Origin: an uncultured Rhodopila sp.
GTDB taxonomy: Bacteria; Pseudomonadota; Alphaproteobacteria; Acetobacterales; Acetobacteraceae
DNA length: 64,000 bases
NCBI GenBank assembly: GCA_903932145.1
Contig: CAIZFE010000100.1
Span: 1-64,000 of the forward strand
Direction of reading: 5' to 3'
Each line of letters begins with the position of its first letter. The stretch's first letter is position 1. Below are positions 34,577-42,585 of the stretch, in pieces. The notes below the pieces were generated by a model. That model was not told the DNA's origin and did not search any database. It saw nothing but the letters and a program-made list of their open reading frames with translations. A program made the translations under genes and the position numbers.

Positions 34577-35075
34577 GAGGGCGACGTCCATGCGAACGTT
34601 GACCAATCGAAAGCGTGACCTTCCAGAACTCCGAAGGCTATCACGTAGGCAGTCCTTTCCGTCTCAGAAAGGGAAAAGGCGACGTCGAAAGGCACCCCGT
34701 TTCGAACAAGATAGAGGCAATCGATCAGGACGGGGTGCCGGGCAAGTTTCCCAATTGAGGTCCGGCGTTGGGTTCGTCTTTGATTGTATCCGCGATCGCT
34801 GCCAGACCGGCGTCGCCCAACCGATCGATCAGGCCCTCAATCTGGGCCTCGGTGACCGGGGCGGGTTGGGGCACACCGTCGATGTCCAGCACCGAAAATG
34901 CCAACCCCGCCATGGACAGCCAGGGTTCGTTCTGGGCCAAGACCGGTCCCGCCGCCTTGAAGAGCCGCAGCGTATCGAGAGCGGTTAAACGTCGAAGCGA
35001 CAACCGGCGGCCAGACTTATCGACGACCGTCAGAACCTTGACGGCGTCGCGCACGATGGTCTGTGAGGGCGTCAT
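34573..35075 (-). CDS. tail assembly chaperone, -1 frameshift product (GT-like)
   Basis: Slipping back one base at GGGAAAC (34746-34752) lets ribosomes bypass the zero-frame stop at 34725. They then add about 57 residues, including VRNGVPFDVAFSLSETERTA and YVIAFGVLEGHAFDWSTFAW, ending at TGA 34573-34575. This extension has the look of the T part of G-T chaperones. It accounts for an otherwise empty interval. The longer product normally recruits tube subunits onto the tape measure. The coordinates cover both frames. Confidence 0.75.
34725..35075 (-). CDS. tail assembly chaperone, zero-frame product (G-like)
   Basis: A 116-residue helical protein (TVVDKSGRRLSLRRLTALDT, then LRLFKAAGPVLAQNEPW and VTEAQIEGLIDRLGDAGLAA). 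Its ATG overlaps the stop of the tube gene. It ends 8 codons after a canonical slippery heptamer, the layout of lambda G/GT and similar chaperones that coat the tape measure before tube polymerisation. Confidence 0.8.
   Translation of the reverse strand: MTPSQTIVRDAVKVLTVVDKSGRRLSLRRLTALDTLRLFKAAGPVLAQNEPWLSMAGLAFSVLDIDGVPQPAPVTEAQIEGLIDRLGDAGLAAIADTIKDEPNAGPQLGNLPGTPS
34746..34752 (-). promoter_or_regulatory. -1 programmed ribosomal frameshift site (G GGA AAC)
   Basis: On the minus strand the codons TTG GGA AAC contain G GGA AAC in the correct zero-frame phase (X XXY YYZ). The zero-frame stop is 8 codons later. The -1 frame runs open for about 57 codons with a chaperone-like sequence. A GC-rich CCCGGCACCCC stretch follows and may help pausing. 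Confidence 0.8.
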
Positions 35076-35503
35076 CAGATGCGCCGCTTCCGGGTGGCAT
35101 AGAATTCAAGCTTCTGCTTCACGCTGGAGTCGCCTTTCCAGCTTCCGGCGCTCGCGAGCTTGAACACGACCCCATCGAACTGATACGTCGAAACCGAACC
35201 GTCTGTCTCGGTTATGTATTGATACATCGTGCCTGTCTGGGTGCCGGCGCCGTTGTAGAATGCCTGCTCCAAAGTCGAAATGAAATCATCGAGGGCGGAT
35301 GTGCCGCGCTCAGCCTCGAAGCTGCCCTCCCAGCCCTTCGGCAGTTCGGCACCCAGTTGGCGGCCGTCCAGCCGGTTGATGCGAACCGGGCTTGTCAGTT
35401 GATGACTTTCGAAGCCGGTCACGTGACTGATATCGACCCGGCCGCCCGGGCCCATCACGACAAGCTGGGTATCCCGGCCGATCGAGAATGAGGTTAATGC
35501 CAC
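35075..35503 (-). CDS. phage tail tube protein
   Basis: A 142-residue protein following the sheath, of the size and beta-rich type of contractile-phage tube proteins. It includes VVMGPGGRVDISHVTGFESH, WEGSFEAERGTSALDDFIST, YQYITETDGSVSTYQFDGVV and the ending KQKLEFYATRKRRI. It starts at GTG 35503 with TAGGAGA upstream and overlaps the chaperone gene by ATGA. It should form the inner tube surrounded by the sheath. Confidence 0.82.
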   Translation of the reverse strand: MALTSFSIGRDTQLVVMGPGGRVDISHVTGFESHQLTSPVRINRLDGRQLGAELPKGWEGSFEAERGTSALDDFISTLEQAFYNGAGTQTGTMYQYITETDGSVSTYQFDGVVFKLASAGSWKGDSSVKQKLEFYATRKRRI

Positions 35504-35514
35504 TGCATTGTCTC

Positions 35515-37077
35515 CTAGTTAACCTGTCCGGTCGGAAGCGTCTGCCGAGATACCTGGACTGTCTGTCCACCTTCGACATTGACGATAAACCGTTCATTGA
35601 TCGCCTGGTATTGCACCTGGGCATCGGATTGAACGTAGCCAAGTCCGGTTCTGGACGACGGGTTATTACTTGCGTCGCAAATAACGCTGAAGGGTATCGA
35701 GCCGTCCGTGCTCCCGAGCAGACCTTGGCCCAACATGTTATTCAGGAACGAGAGTTGGGTGGATCTGATTTGGTTGAACAGATTGCTGTTGATGACCTGT
35801 CCGACATATTGGCCCATGCCGGCAGCGAGGGTCTCGGCGATGTAGTTGGTCAGACGGGTATAATCGTCACCGTCGGTTGCGGGATTGGAGGATGTATTGC
35901 GTCCCCCGCGAACACCCCAAAACGAGCCTGCCGGTTGAGGATTACAGATCAGGTCGATGCCTGCCGCCAGCAGCGCGCTGAGGTCGGCGGACGAGTAGGC
36001 GGTGTTCTGACCGGAGCCGGGGGCGCCGGTCCGCTGGCTGCCAATGATGCCGTAAAGCGGCTTGTTCAGGCTTGATTGCTCGGGTGACAGATTGGCAAGG
36101 CGGCCGGCTGCGAAACCCTGAGGCGAAACAAGACGGACTGTGTTGTTGACCTGATCGGACCACCACAACCAATCGCCGAACATCAGCTTTGCAGCGTAAC
36201 TGTTCAGCCCGGCTGCCGCGATGGTTGTCACGGCATTGGCGATCGTATCGCCGGGGGGTGTCGTGAGGATCATGTAGATGCCCTCTTGCAGCCCGAAGCC
36301 GGCCTGTACCGTCCATGTCGCTGGATCGGCACAATCGGCCAGCAGCGCGATCCCGCAGCCTTGTCCGCGCAAAGCGTAGAGGCCAGTGCGGGCAGCGGTG
36401 TCGGTACCGATAAGCTGGGAACTGCCGACTGAGGACGCTCCATCGGCGCCTGCGCTTGAGGAGCCCAACGTCAGCGAGAAGGGCGACGGCGAGGCGGTGC
36501 TACCGCCGGCGCTTGCTACGACCAGTGCGGACGGCCCACGTTGCGGTCCCATGCCCGTGTTGACGGCTGCCGAGAGGCCGGTCCAGAAGGCGGCGCCGTT
36601 GCCGCTGAGGCCGTCATACACCTCCGGCGCGAAGCCGGGCAGCAGCACCGAGAGCTTCCAGGTGTTCGGCTGTGATCCGGTGCCGAGCGTGATGGTGATG
36701 CTGTTCCCGAGCGAGCCGGAGCAGACCGCTGCGAAACTGGCGTTGGTCCCTGGCACGACGGAGTAAGCCGCGGCGTCGGTGCCGTCGGTCACCCGAACGC
36801 ACCGAAAATTCTGCGCGCCCTGTTGGACCGCGGTCGCGATCTGGGTGCCCATGTCGTGTTGGCGTGGCATGATCGATCCGAAGACCTGCGCGTAATCGGC
36901 CATCGATCCGATGATCGCCGGTTCATCCACCGGTCCCCACGGGGCCGTGCCGACGACACCGACGATATTGGTGGGAACCCCGTTGATGACCAAATTCTGC
37001 GGCGGCACGACTTGAACGTACAGATCGGGTACGATCAGAGACGTTGTGTTGATGCTACCTTGCTGTGCAATGGGCAC
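35515..37077 (-). CDS. contractile tail sheath protein
   Basis: A 520-residue sheath subunit. The N-terminal PDLYVQVVPP and NIVGVVGTAPWGPVDEPAII, then YAQVFG, are typical of sheath proteins. The C-terminal conserved domain contains VWGVRGGRNTSS-like text (SFWGVRGGRNTSSNPATDGD) with DYTRLTNYIAETLAAGMGQY. It is the defining gene of a contractile tail. GTG 37077 is the start, 5 bases after the 49-residue gene. The length is normal. Confidence 0.93.
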   Translation of the reverse strand: MPIAQQGSINTTSLIVPDLYVQVVPPQNLVINGVPTNIVGVVGTAPWGPVDEPAIIGSMADYAQVFGSIMPRQHDMGTQIATAVQQGAQNFRCVRVTDGTDAAAYSVVPGTNASFAAVCSGSLGNSITITLGTGSQPNTWKLSVLLPGFAPEVYDGLSGNGAAFWTGLSAAVNTGMGPQRGPSALVVASAGGSTASPSPFSLTLGSSSAGADGASSVGSSQLIGTDTAARTGLYALRGQGCGIALLADCADPATWTVQAGFGLQEGIYMILTTPPGDTIANAVTTIAAAGLNSYAAKLMFGDWLWWSDQVNNTVRLVSPQGFAAGRLANLSPEQSSLNKPLYGIIGSQRTGAPGSGQNTAYSSADLSALLAAGIDLICNPQPAGSFWGVRGGRNTSSNPATDGDDYTRLTNYIAETLAAGMGQYVGQVINSNLFNQIRSTQLSFLNNMLGQGLLGSTDGSIPFSVICDASNNPSSRTGLGYVQSDAQVQYQAINERFIVNVEGGQTVQVSRQTLPTGQVN

Positions 37078-37082
37078 TTGGA

Positions 37083-37232
37083 CTAACCTTTCGGCGCATT
37101 GGGCAACGCGACTTTAGTGATAAATTTCTTGTAGTCCGCGTTCAGGACTTTGGCGATTTTGTCGGCCTCCGCGATGACGTCACCTCGCACGAAGTTAAGG
37201 AATGGTTTCAAAACAACAAGATGTTGTATCAT
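37083..37232 (-). CDS. 49-residue conserved-type phage protein
   Basis: A small gene between the connector genes and the sheath, running from ATG 37232 to TAG 37083-37085. The product begins MIQHLVVLKPFLNFVRGDVI, continues with AEADKIAKVLNADYKKFITK and ends VALPNAPKG. The pattern VLKPF-x(5)-GDVI-x-(D/E)-x(3)-I is one I associate with small virion-associated proteins of many phages. It exactly fills a 160-base gap and sits 5 bases before the sheath start, so it is very probably real. Confidence 0.78.
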   Translation of the reverse strand: MIQHLVVLKPFLNFVRGDVIAEADKIAKVLNADYKKFITKVALPNAPKG

Positions 37233-37239
37233 GGTGGAC

Positions 37240-38049
37240 CTAACCGAAGGTAAGATTGTCATTTAGATCGGACGCGCCGAACAGCATGGAGGGCTGCCGG
37301 ATAGTCGTCACGCTGGGATATTCGATCAGGTAAATAATATCTCTGCGGTAAAGCAGAGCATTCTGCGACTGATCGTAACTTGCTGTATTCCGGTAGGTGA
37401 CGCGGGCGCATGTGGCGTCCGGCAGCGGCATAAAATTCAGCCGATTGATTGCCGAATCTATCGCGACCGCAACCGTGTCCCTGACCGCCGGTGTTGGGCA
37501 CCAACAGATGATTCGTACGTCTTTTTCCTGACGGCGACTTTCGGACAAGGTATTGTTGTCACAGACAACCCTGACCGTGATGGTGGCGGCTCCGGGCACC
37601 GATATGACTGAACCCTGGAAGGTTGCGAGGCGAGCGGCCTGGATCGACTGGCAGAGATTGGACGCGACCAGTCCGGGGGTATCTCCGGCCTGAATACGAT
37701 AGGCGTATGTCGCGCCGTCAATCAGCGCCCCCACGACATCGCCCGGGAAAGGGTTTCCCGAAATCGTAATGGTCGATCGGGTTGCGGCGGCCGTGGTGCC
37801 GGGTGGCGTTGCGGTCGTGGTCCACTCTGGCAGATAACGGGTCGTTACTTTTCCGGAGTCGTTATCCGTCACGATTGTGATGTTTACCACGCCCGCACTC
37901 AGGTCCGCATTCAGCGTGGCTGAATTGGGCCAACCGCGATAGATGCGGCACAGTACGCCGATGATGCTGGATTGGGTGGAGCCGGAGGGATATAATATCG
38001 ACGTCAGCGCACTGGCCAGAGCATTTTCGACATCGGAAATATCAGCCAT
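37240..38049 (-). CDS. tail terminator/completion-like protein
   Basis: A 269-residue protein with an N-terminal helical stretch (ISDVENALASALTSILYPSG) and a middle beta domain (RSTITISGNPFPGDVVGALI). Its C-terminal end (AVAIDSAINRLNFMPLPDAT, then RRDIIYLIEYPSVTT) resembles tail-terminator proteins that cap the tail at the neck. It is immediately downstream of the head-closure-like gene and upstream of the sheath, the expected place. No firm family is assigned. Confidence 0.6.
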   Translation of the reverse strand: MADISDVENALASALTSILYPSGSTQSSIIGVLCRIYRGWPNSATLNADLSAGVVNITIVTDNDSGKVTTRYLPEWTTTATPPGTTAAATRSTITISGNPFPGDVVGALIDGATYAYRIQAGDTPGLVASNLCQSIQAARLATFQGSVISVPGAATITVRVVCDNNTLSESRRQEKDVRIICWCPTPAVRDTVAVAIDSAINRLNFMPLPDATCARVTYRNTASYDQSQNALLYRRDIIYLIEYPSVTTIRQPSMLFGASDLNDNLTFG

Positions 38050-38694
38050 CTAGGTCGTCGCCATTTTCGCACTGATGCGCCAACCCAGATCGGTCAACTC
38101 CGATCCCGCAACGATTGCGGTTCGGCCGAGATCGTCCGTGACAATATCTCCCGGTGATACCGTTATTCCGGCCTGTGCAGGCATGCAAATTTCCCAATAC
38201 GGGATGGTTTGATCGGTTGGCAGGTTGGTTGCCGACGCAGAGGAACGATTTTCTCCCAGCACGCTCGCGGGCCAGTTAGTCATCAGGATCGATGACTGGC
38301 CCGCCGTGTAGCCACCATACGCATTATCGGCGGTGGCGCTTTGCATGTTCGGACGTGCGACGGAAATCGTTCGGTTGGTGCGGACGCACAGGATCGGCAG
38401 CAAAGGGGCCTGCGACGCGACGAAGAATATGCCGGCCGACATGACGAGATAGTCGCCAACGCGGGTATAGCTGCCGTCGAAGATGCCGTGCCACAGTGCC
38501 TCTCCATAGGCGACCGTTCGTGCGGGGTTACCTTTGGCTGAGACAAACGTCGCGGGCAGCCGCAGGAATCGGTTGGTAGGGTCAAGAGGGGCGAATGGGC
38601 CCTGTGGACGATACGCATCGGCAGATCGTCCGATCGTGCGGGCGGATCGTCCCAGGCCTAAGTACAAGCGATCCTGTAGCTTGATGCCGTTCAT
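38050..38694 (-). CDS. head-closure/connector-like phage protein
   Basis: A 214-residue protein in the neck gene position. It is beta-rich, with YLGLGRSARTIGRSADAYRP near the start and VSPGDIVTDDLGRTAIVAGS near the end. The ATG overlaps the stop of the preceding connector gene (ATGA). Function is inferred from order only, since I cannot tie the sequence to a known stopper family. Confidence 0.55.
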   Translation of the reverse strand: MNGIKLQDRLYLGLGRSARTIGRSADAYRPQGPFAPLDPTNRFLRLPATFVSAKGNPARTVAYGEALWHGIFDGSYTRVGDYLVMSAGIFFVASQAPLLPILCVRTNRTISVARPNMQSATADNAYGGYTAGQSSILMTNWPASVLGENRSSASATNLPTDQTIPYWEICMPAQAGITVSPGDIVTDDLGRTAIVAGSELTDLGWRISAKMATT

Positions 38695-39071
38695 ACGATC
38701 AACATGGTGGTATTGCCTGCGAGATCAGGCCCGCCTGCGATGCCGAGGAAGCCGCAAAGGCGACGCCGCCAATCATTGAACAGCCGCATGCGATCCGTCA
38801 GTTCATCCTTGTTCCTGGTCCACATCGACGCCTGATCGGTGTCGAGATTTTCGGAGGTCGCGGGAATCGCCAACTCCAGGGAGGTCAGCGATCCAAGGTA
38901 TCGACGCGTGATCGCAATTTCAGACGTTGAAAGATTGCTCAGGCGAAATTCAAGCAATCCATAAACTTGAAAGTAACGCCACGATTGCATCCCGGCCGGG
39001 GCCGCTCCGTAGGCCGGATATCCGCAGAACCGGCGAATGTCCACCTTTTCGGCGTCGGTCAACGGGTTCAA
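38691..39071 (-). CDS. head-tail connector-like phage protein
   Basis: A 126-residue mainly helical protein (LTDAEKVDIRRFCGYPAYGA, LEFRLSNLSTSEIAITRRYL, LTDRMRLFNDWRRRLCGFLG). Its size and place after the capsid fit a connector/adaptor that binds the portal. It starts at TTG 39071, overlapping the stop of the previous gene, and ends overlapping the next start. The role is inferred. Confidence 0.6.
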   Translation of the reverse strand: MNPLTDAEKVDIRRFCGYPAYGAAPAGMQSWRYFQVYGLLEFRLSNLSTSEIAITRRYLGSLTSLELAIPATSENLDTDQASMWTRNKDELTDRMRLFNDWRRRLCGFLGIAGGPDLAGNTTMLIV

Positions 39072-39376
39072 ACGAACGACCCGTCGCCGCGACTGAACAG
39101 GACCAGGCCGGAACCAGACGGCGAAATCGCGGCCACGTAGGTGATCAGACTGTTAACCGACAGGATCAGGCGGCTGTTGGCCAGGATCGGCATGTCGGAC
39201 GCGCTCGCCGCGACCGTCGGATCGGAGCCGAATCTGATATACGCCAGGGAACTGGTGGTGTTGGTGACCACGACGGAATCGCCACCACCGGACAACGGCG
39301 CGTTCGTGGAGGCACTCCCCACCGATACGCTGACCGTACCGGTGGGACGAAATGGACTGACCGAACCAAGCGGCAT
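39068..39376 (-). CDS. small Ser/Thr-rich phage head protein, unknown
   Basis: A 102-residue beta-rich protein (GTVSVSVGSASTNAPLSGGG, IRFGSDPTVAASASDMPILA). It lies directly after the major capsid and before the connector. Similar short proteins in this position are often capsid decoration or head-fibre proteins. This is a positional inference. Confidence 0.55.
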   Translation of the reverse strand: MPLGSVSPFRPTGTVSVSVGSASTNAPLSGGGDSVVVTNTTSSLAYIRFGSDPTVAASASDMPILANSRLILSVNSLITYVAAISPSGSGLVLFSRGDGSFV

Positions 39377-39400
39377 GGCGCTGGTGCCTTTATTCTGGTG

Positions 39401-40723
39401 TTAGCCGACGTGTTCCAAAATAACCGCGCGCTTGTACGCGGCATTCGTCGCGGTCGGGACGGTTGTGGAATTCGTTGTCGTGTCCGACGGTGCGCAGAAT
39501 CCGCCGATCCAGTACCAGGACTGGGCAATGATCTGCTGCAAACGATCGATCGCCTCACGGGTGACCATGGCGACGCCATCCACCATGGTGACGATCGAAT
39601 CAGCTGGCGCAACGTCTTGCGCGGCCATGCCGGCGAAATCGCCTTCGATCAGCGCGCCTTTGCCGCAAATGACCGGGCGACGCACCATCAAACCGGACAA
39701 CGTGGGATGTGGCTGGACAAACGCTTCCGTTGTGGGAACGAACCGGAGACCCAGGAAGTCGTTGGTCATGCCTTTCTTGAAGACTTGATTGGCCGAGGTT
39801 GCGCCTTGAAACAACTGCTTGAAATCGGGGTCGGCGAAAAGCTGGCGCGAGGAGACGGGGTCGAGATAGCAATTATAGGCGCCGTCAATCTCGGGAACGG
39901 CGTTCAGACGCAGCTTGGCAACCGCGTCGAGCAGGTTCGACATGGTGAGCGTGTCGGATGCGGTGATCAGAGAGGTGTTGCCGCGCTGGGACGGGCGCAC
40001 AATCGTTGAGCCGTTCGCCGCGGTCACAGTGTTGCCGGCCGTTCCGTCGGAGACGGACACGTTGCCGGAGAGCGTGAGCACACCGGACAAGCCGTTGGGC
40101 GCGGTCGAAGCATTGGTGGAATCGACGGAGACCGAAACAACCGTATAGACATTCGAGCCAATGGTCACCGTCATCGGGGAACTGCTGCTGACCGGCTGCT
40201 GCACGCCGTTGACGAACACGATCTGGAACCCACGAACGTCATCGACGGCGACTGCCGGCGCGGCGCTCGCAAGGGTGGTGCGAACACGGGTGTTGCCGCC
40301 CATGTAGGACCCGAACAGGGCATTGCGTCCGAGTTCGTCCAGGCTGCGGGCTGCCTGTTCGCCGTTGACGTAAGCGTTTTGTACGAACTGCGACGCGATG
40401 GCGACGCGCTCCATCACGACGTTCAGATCGGTCGTCGCGGCATAGAGGTTGATCGACAGGGTGTATTGCTCGACACCCCAGGTGGTCGGTGTCAGACCGT
40501 TGTCGAAATTCGTGTTCGTGGACGGGGCCAGCGGACTCGTTACCGAGGGTTTGAGGCCGGCGCGGGTTTTGGTCAGGGTTTCACCGATACCTACCGCAAC
40601 GTCCACCCGGTCGGCACAGGCGCGATAACCGAGCCTGGAGCGAAGGGCTTGCTGGAATTCACGCTCCAGGAAGCCGCCCTGGATGATCGGCTGAAGCGCG
40701 GCGGGAAAATTCTGAATGCCCAT
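39401..40723 (-). CDS. phage major capsid protein
   Basis: A 440-residue capsid protein of the HK97-fold type. The N-terminal arm (AALQPIIQGGFLEREFQQAL), the P-domain helix (VMERVAIASQFVQNAYVNGE, QAARSLDELGRNALFGSYMG) and an inserted Ser/Thr-rich beta domain (about 175-255) are followed by the A-domain region (DTLTMSNLLDAVAKLRLNAV). No protease gene precedes it, and there is no cleavable delta domain. A separate scaffold-like gene lies just upstream. Confidence 0.85.
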   Translation of the reverse strand: MGIQNFPAALQPIIQGGFLEREFQQALRSRLGYRACADRVDVAVGIGETLTKTRAGLKPSVTSPLAPSTNTNFDNGLTPTTWGVEQYTLSINLYAATTDLNVVMERVAIASQFVQNAYVNGEQAARSLDELGRNALFGSYMGGNTRVRTTLASAAPAVAVDDVRGFQIVFVNGVQQPVSSSSPMTVTIGSNVYTVVSVSVDSTNASTAPNGLSGVLTLSGNVSVSDGTAGNTVTAANGSTIVRPSQRGNTSLITASDTLTMSNLLDAVAKLRLNAVPEIDGAYNCYLDPVSSRQLFADPDFKQLFQGATSANQVFKKGMTNDFLGLRFVPTTEAFVQPHPTLSGLMVRRPVICGKGALIEGDFAGMAAQDVAPADSIVTMVDGVAMVTREAIDRLQQIIAQSWYWIGGFCAPSDTTTNSTTVPTATNAAYKRAVILEHVG

Positions 40724-40768
40724 TAATGATCCTATTTATATGCGGAATGTTTGGTGTGGCCGGGACGG

Positions 40769-41152
40769 CTAATAGTGACGTTTGGTTATCGCGGCCTTGG
40801 CGACGGCGTATTCTTCGTCAGACATCTGAAGGGCGGTCTTTTGACGGACCGGCTGAGAGGCGGGGACGGAGGCCGGGCTTGAGGAGGACACGCCGGGGAA
40901 CAGCCAGGGTTTGTTTTTCCGGAGGTCATCAATGATTTTGCGGCCACCGACGACCTTGTCGTTCTCATCGAGGCGTGCGTCTGAAATATCGATCAGTTTC
41001 AATCCATCGAGATCGACGATGCCGGCTCTGACAGCTTCGATTCGCAAATCCGCGGCGACGAGGCGGGCGTGGAAGTCCGAGCGGAGCTTTGCGACTTCGC
41101 CGGACTCGCCGCCGGGCGGCGAGGATTGTTCGTCAGGTGATTCATGATCCAT
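40769..41152 (-). CDS. scaffolding-like phage protein
   Basis: A 127-residue, highly charged protein. The acidic/Ser-rich start is followed by a helix (AKLRSDFHARLVAADLRIEA) and a segment LDGLKLIDISDARLDENDKV, then IIDDLRKNKPWLF. A Ser/Pro linker and a basic helical tail (DEEYAVAKAAITKRHY) complete it. Such short helical proteins with a basic tail before the capsid gene are typical scaffolds. It overlaps the portal stop by 11 bases. Confidence 0.65.
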   Translation of the reverse strand: MDHESPDEQSSPPGGESGEVAKLRSDFHARLVAADLRIEAVRAGIVDLDGLKLIDISDARLDENDKVVGGRKIIDDLRKNKPWLFPGVSSSSPASVPASQPVRQKTALQMSDEEYAVAKAAITKRHY

Positions 41153-42566
41153 TTTGGTCTCGTGCTGTATCGTCGAGGGTGGCGGACGCTATTTCGTCTT
41201 CGATGAATTCCAGGTCATAACAACCCGCAATGACTTTGAGCGCGGTTGCACGGCTGATGCAGCCCGTGGTGACCAACGCGGTGAGTGATTGGACGTCTTT
41301 TTGCCGGTCGTCGGCTGAAGTGGGATACCAACGCGGCCATTTTAGACTTAAGGGCGCGGAAGGATCTAATGGAGCAATGTCCTGACCGAACACTTTGATC
41401 GTATAGACCTGCGACGCACGGACAACGAGTCGGGCAAGTTGTAAAAGCCCCGCTTCACCGTAACTAATGCGCAAATTATCTGCCAGCCAAATCAGTCCCT
41501 GATTTAACAATTCCAGTGCTCGGCCTGACTGTGCCGCAGTTATTCGCTCAGGACTGGCGCGATTGCCATGAATACTTTCCAACGCCAGTTCGCGAAGGGT
41601 GCGCACGTATTCGATCACCGCCGTTGAGGCCGAGCCGGCTATTTCCAACAGGCGGGCATCACCTTTTTCGGAAACGACAAGTGCGTTGCCGGCGCCCCTG
41701 ATGAGCGCACCATCAGGAAGGGCAGGGTCCTTCAGAAGCAATGTCGGGTCGCTGCTGTATTTTAATCCGCGTCCAACCTGACTGAGTTGGTAGTCTATTT
41801 CGACCTGGGAGTGCATTGCGGCGGAAAATGTGCAGGCGCCATCAGCGGTGTCACCGGATGTGGAAACGCCGTGGAGATTGCGTATCCAAATGATCGGGAC
41901 GGCGCCGAGCCTGTGGGATACCGAACGGGCGGTGTCGATGAGGGGAGGCAACGGGCTGTCCACCGGGGTCGGCAAAAACCACGTCTCGCTGTCGGTGTCC
42001 CAGGTCCGGGCGAACCAGTATTGCGCGTCGGGGTCGTCGATTTCGTAGCCGTTGCGGCAAAGGTCGGCGCCGGACACTTTGTATCGCTCATCGACGCGGG
42101 CAAGTGTGTCAGGCGCCGTCGGATCCCAGGTTGGCGTCAGGTAGATTGTATCGAGTACGTCGATAAATATACGCCCCTGCAGGACCCGCAGAAGCAGAGC
42201 AACCGATCCAGTCGCACCCCGCATCGCGGCGTCCGTCATGGTCAGATTCAGGCGGGTTTCCTTGATGATATTCGCGAGGACGGCCCGCACAGCCTGATCG
42301 GGGCTATCGATGGTTGGGAAGTGACCCTCGCTGAATAACAGAGCGACGCTGTCCTCGACGACGATTCGGCACAGCGGATAACGGACGCTGGGACGCCGTT
42401 GCCGGAGGGGGATGTATTCGCCGGCTTCGCTTCTTTCCTCATGAAAATGATAGGGGAGGACGTCGTACAATGTTCCATCAAGCACGCGGTTCAGAATCGT
42501 TAGTTTCCTGACTCTGTCCGGGTAGTCACGGTCGCGTGGAATCGAATCGCATAAGGTATCGAACAT
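41142..42566 (-). CDS. phage portal protein (SPP1 gp6-like)
   Basis: A 474-residue portal. The N-terminal wing (RRPSVRYPLCRIVVEDSVAL, LFSEGH) and central stem region (FSAAMHSQVEIDYQLSQVGR, GLKYSSDPTLLLKDP) are present. The clip and crown helices (REL-A-LESIHGNRASPERITA, AAQSGRALELLNQGLIWLAD) match the SPP1-type portal fold. It forms the dodecameric DNA entry pore. It lies between terminase and scaffold, the standard order. Confidence 0.85.
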   Translation of the reverse strand: MFDTLCDSIPRDRDYPDRVRKLTILNRVLDGTLYDVLPYHFHEERSEAGEYIPLRQRRPSVRYPLCRIVVEDSVALLFSEGHFPTIDSPDQAVRAVLANIIKETRLNLTMTDAAMRGATGSVALLLRVLQGRIFIDVLDTIYLTPTWDPTAPDTLARVDERYKVSGADLCRNGYEIDDPDAQYWFARTWDTDSETWFLPTPVDSPLPPLIDTARSVSHRLGAVPIIWIRNLHGVSTSGDTADGACTFSAAMHSQVEIDYQLSQVGRGLKYSSDPTLLLKDPALPDGALIRGAGNALVVSEKGDARLLEIAGSASTAVIEYVRTLRELALESIHGNRASPERITAAQSGRALELLNQGLIWLADNLRISYGEAGLLQLARLVVRASQVYTIKVFGQDIAPLDPSAPLSLKWPRWYPTSADDRQKDVQSLTALVTTGCISRATALKVIAGCYDLEFIEDEIASATLDDTARDQNGS

Positions 42567-42585
42567 GTATTTCCAAACGTTGAAG

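Noticed and set aside
38927-40009. Long forward frame opposite the capsid and connector genes
   Set aside because: It is Arg/Gly/Asp-rich with no family pattern, and the reverse strand carries an intact capsid gene.
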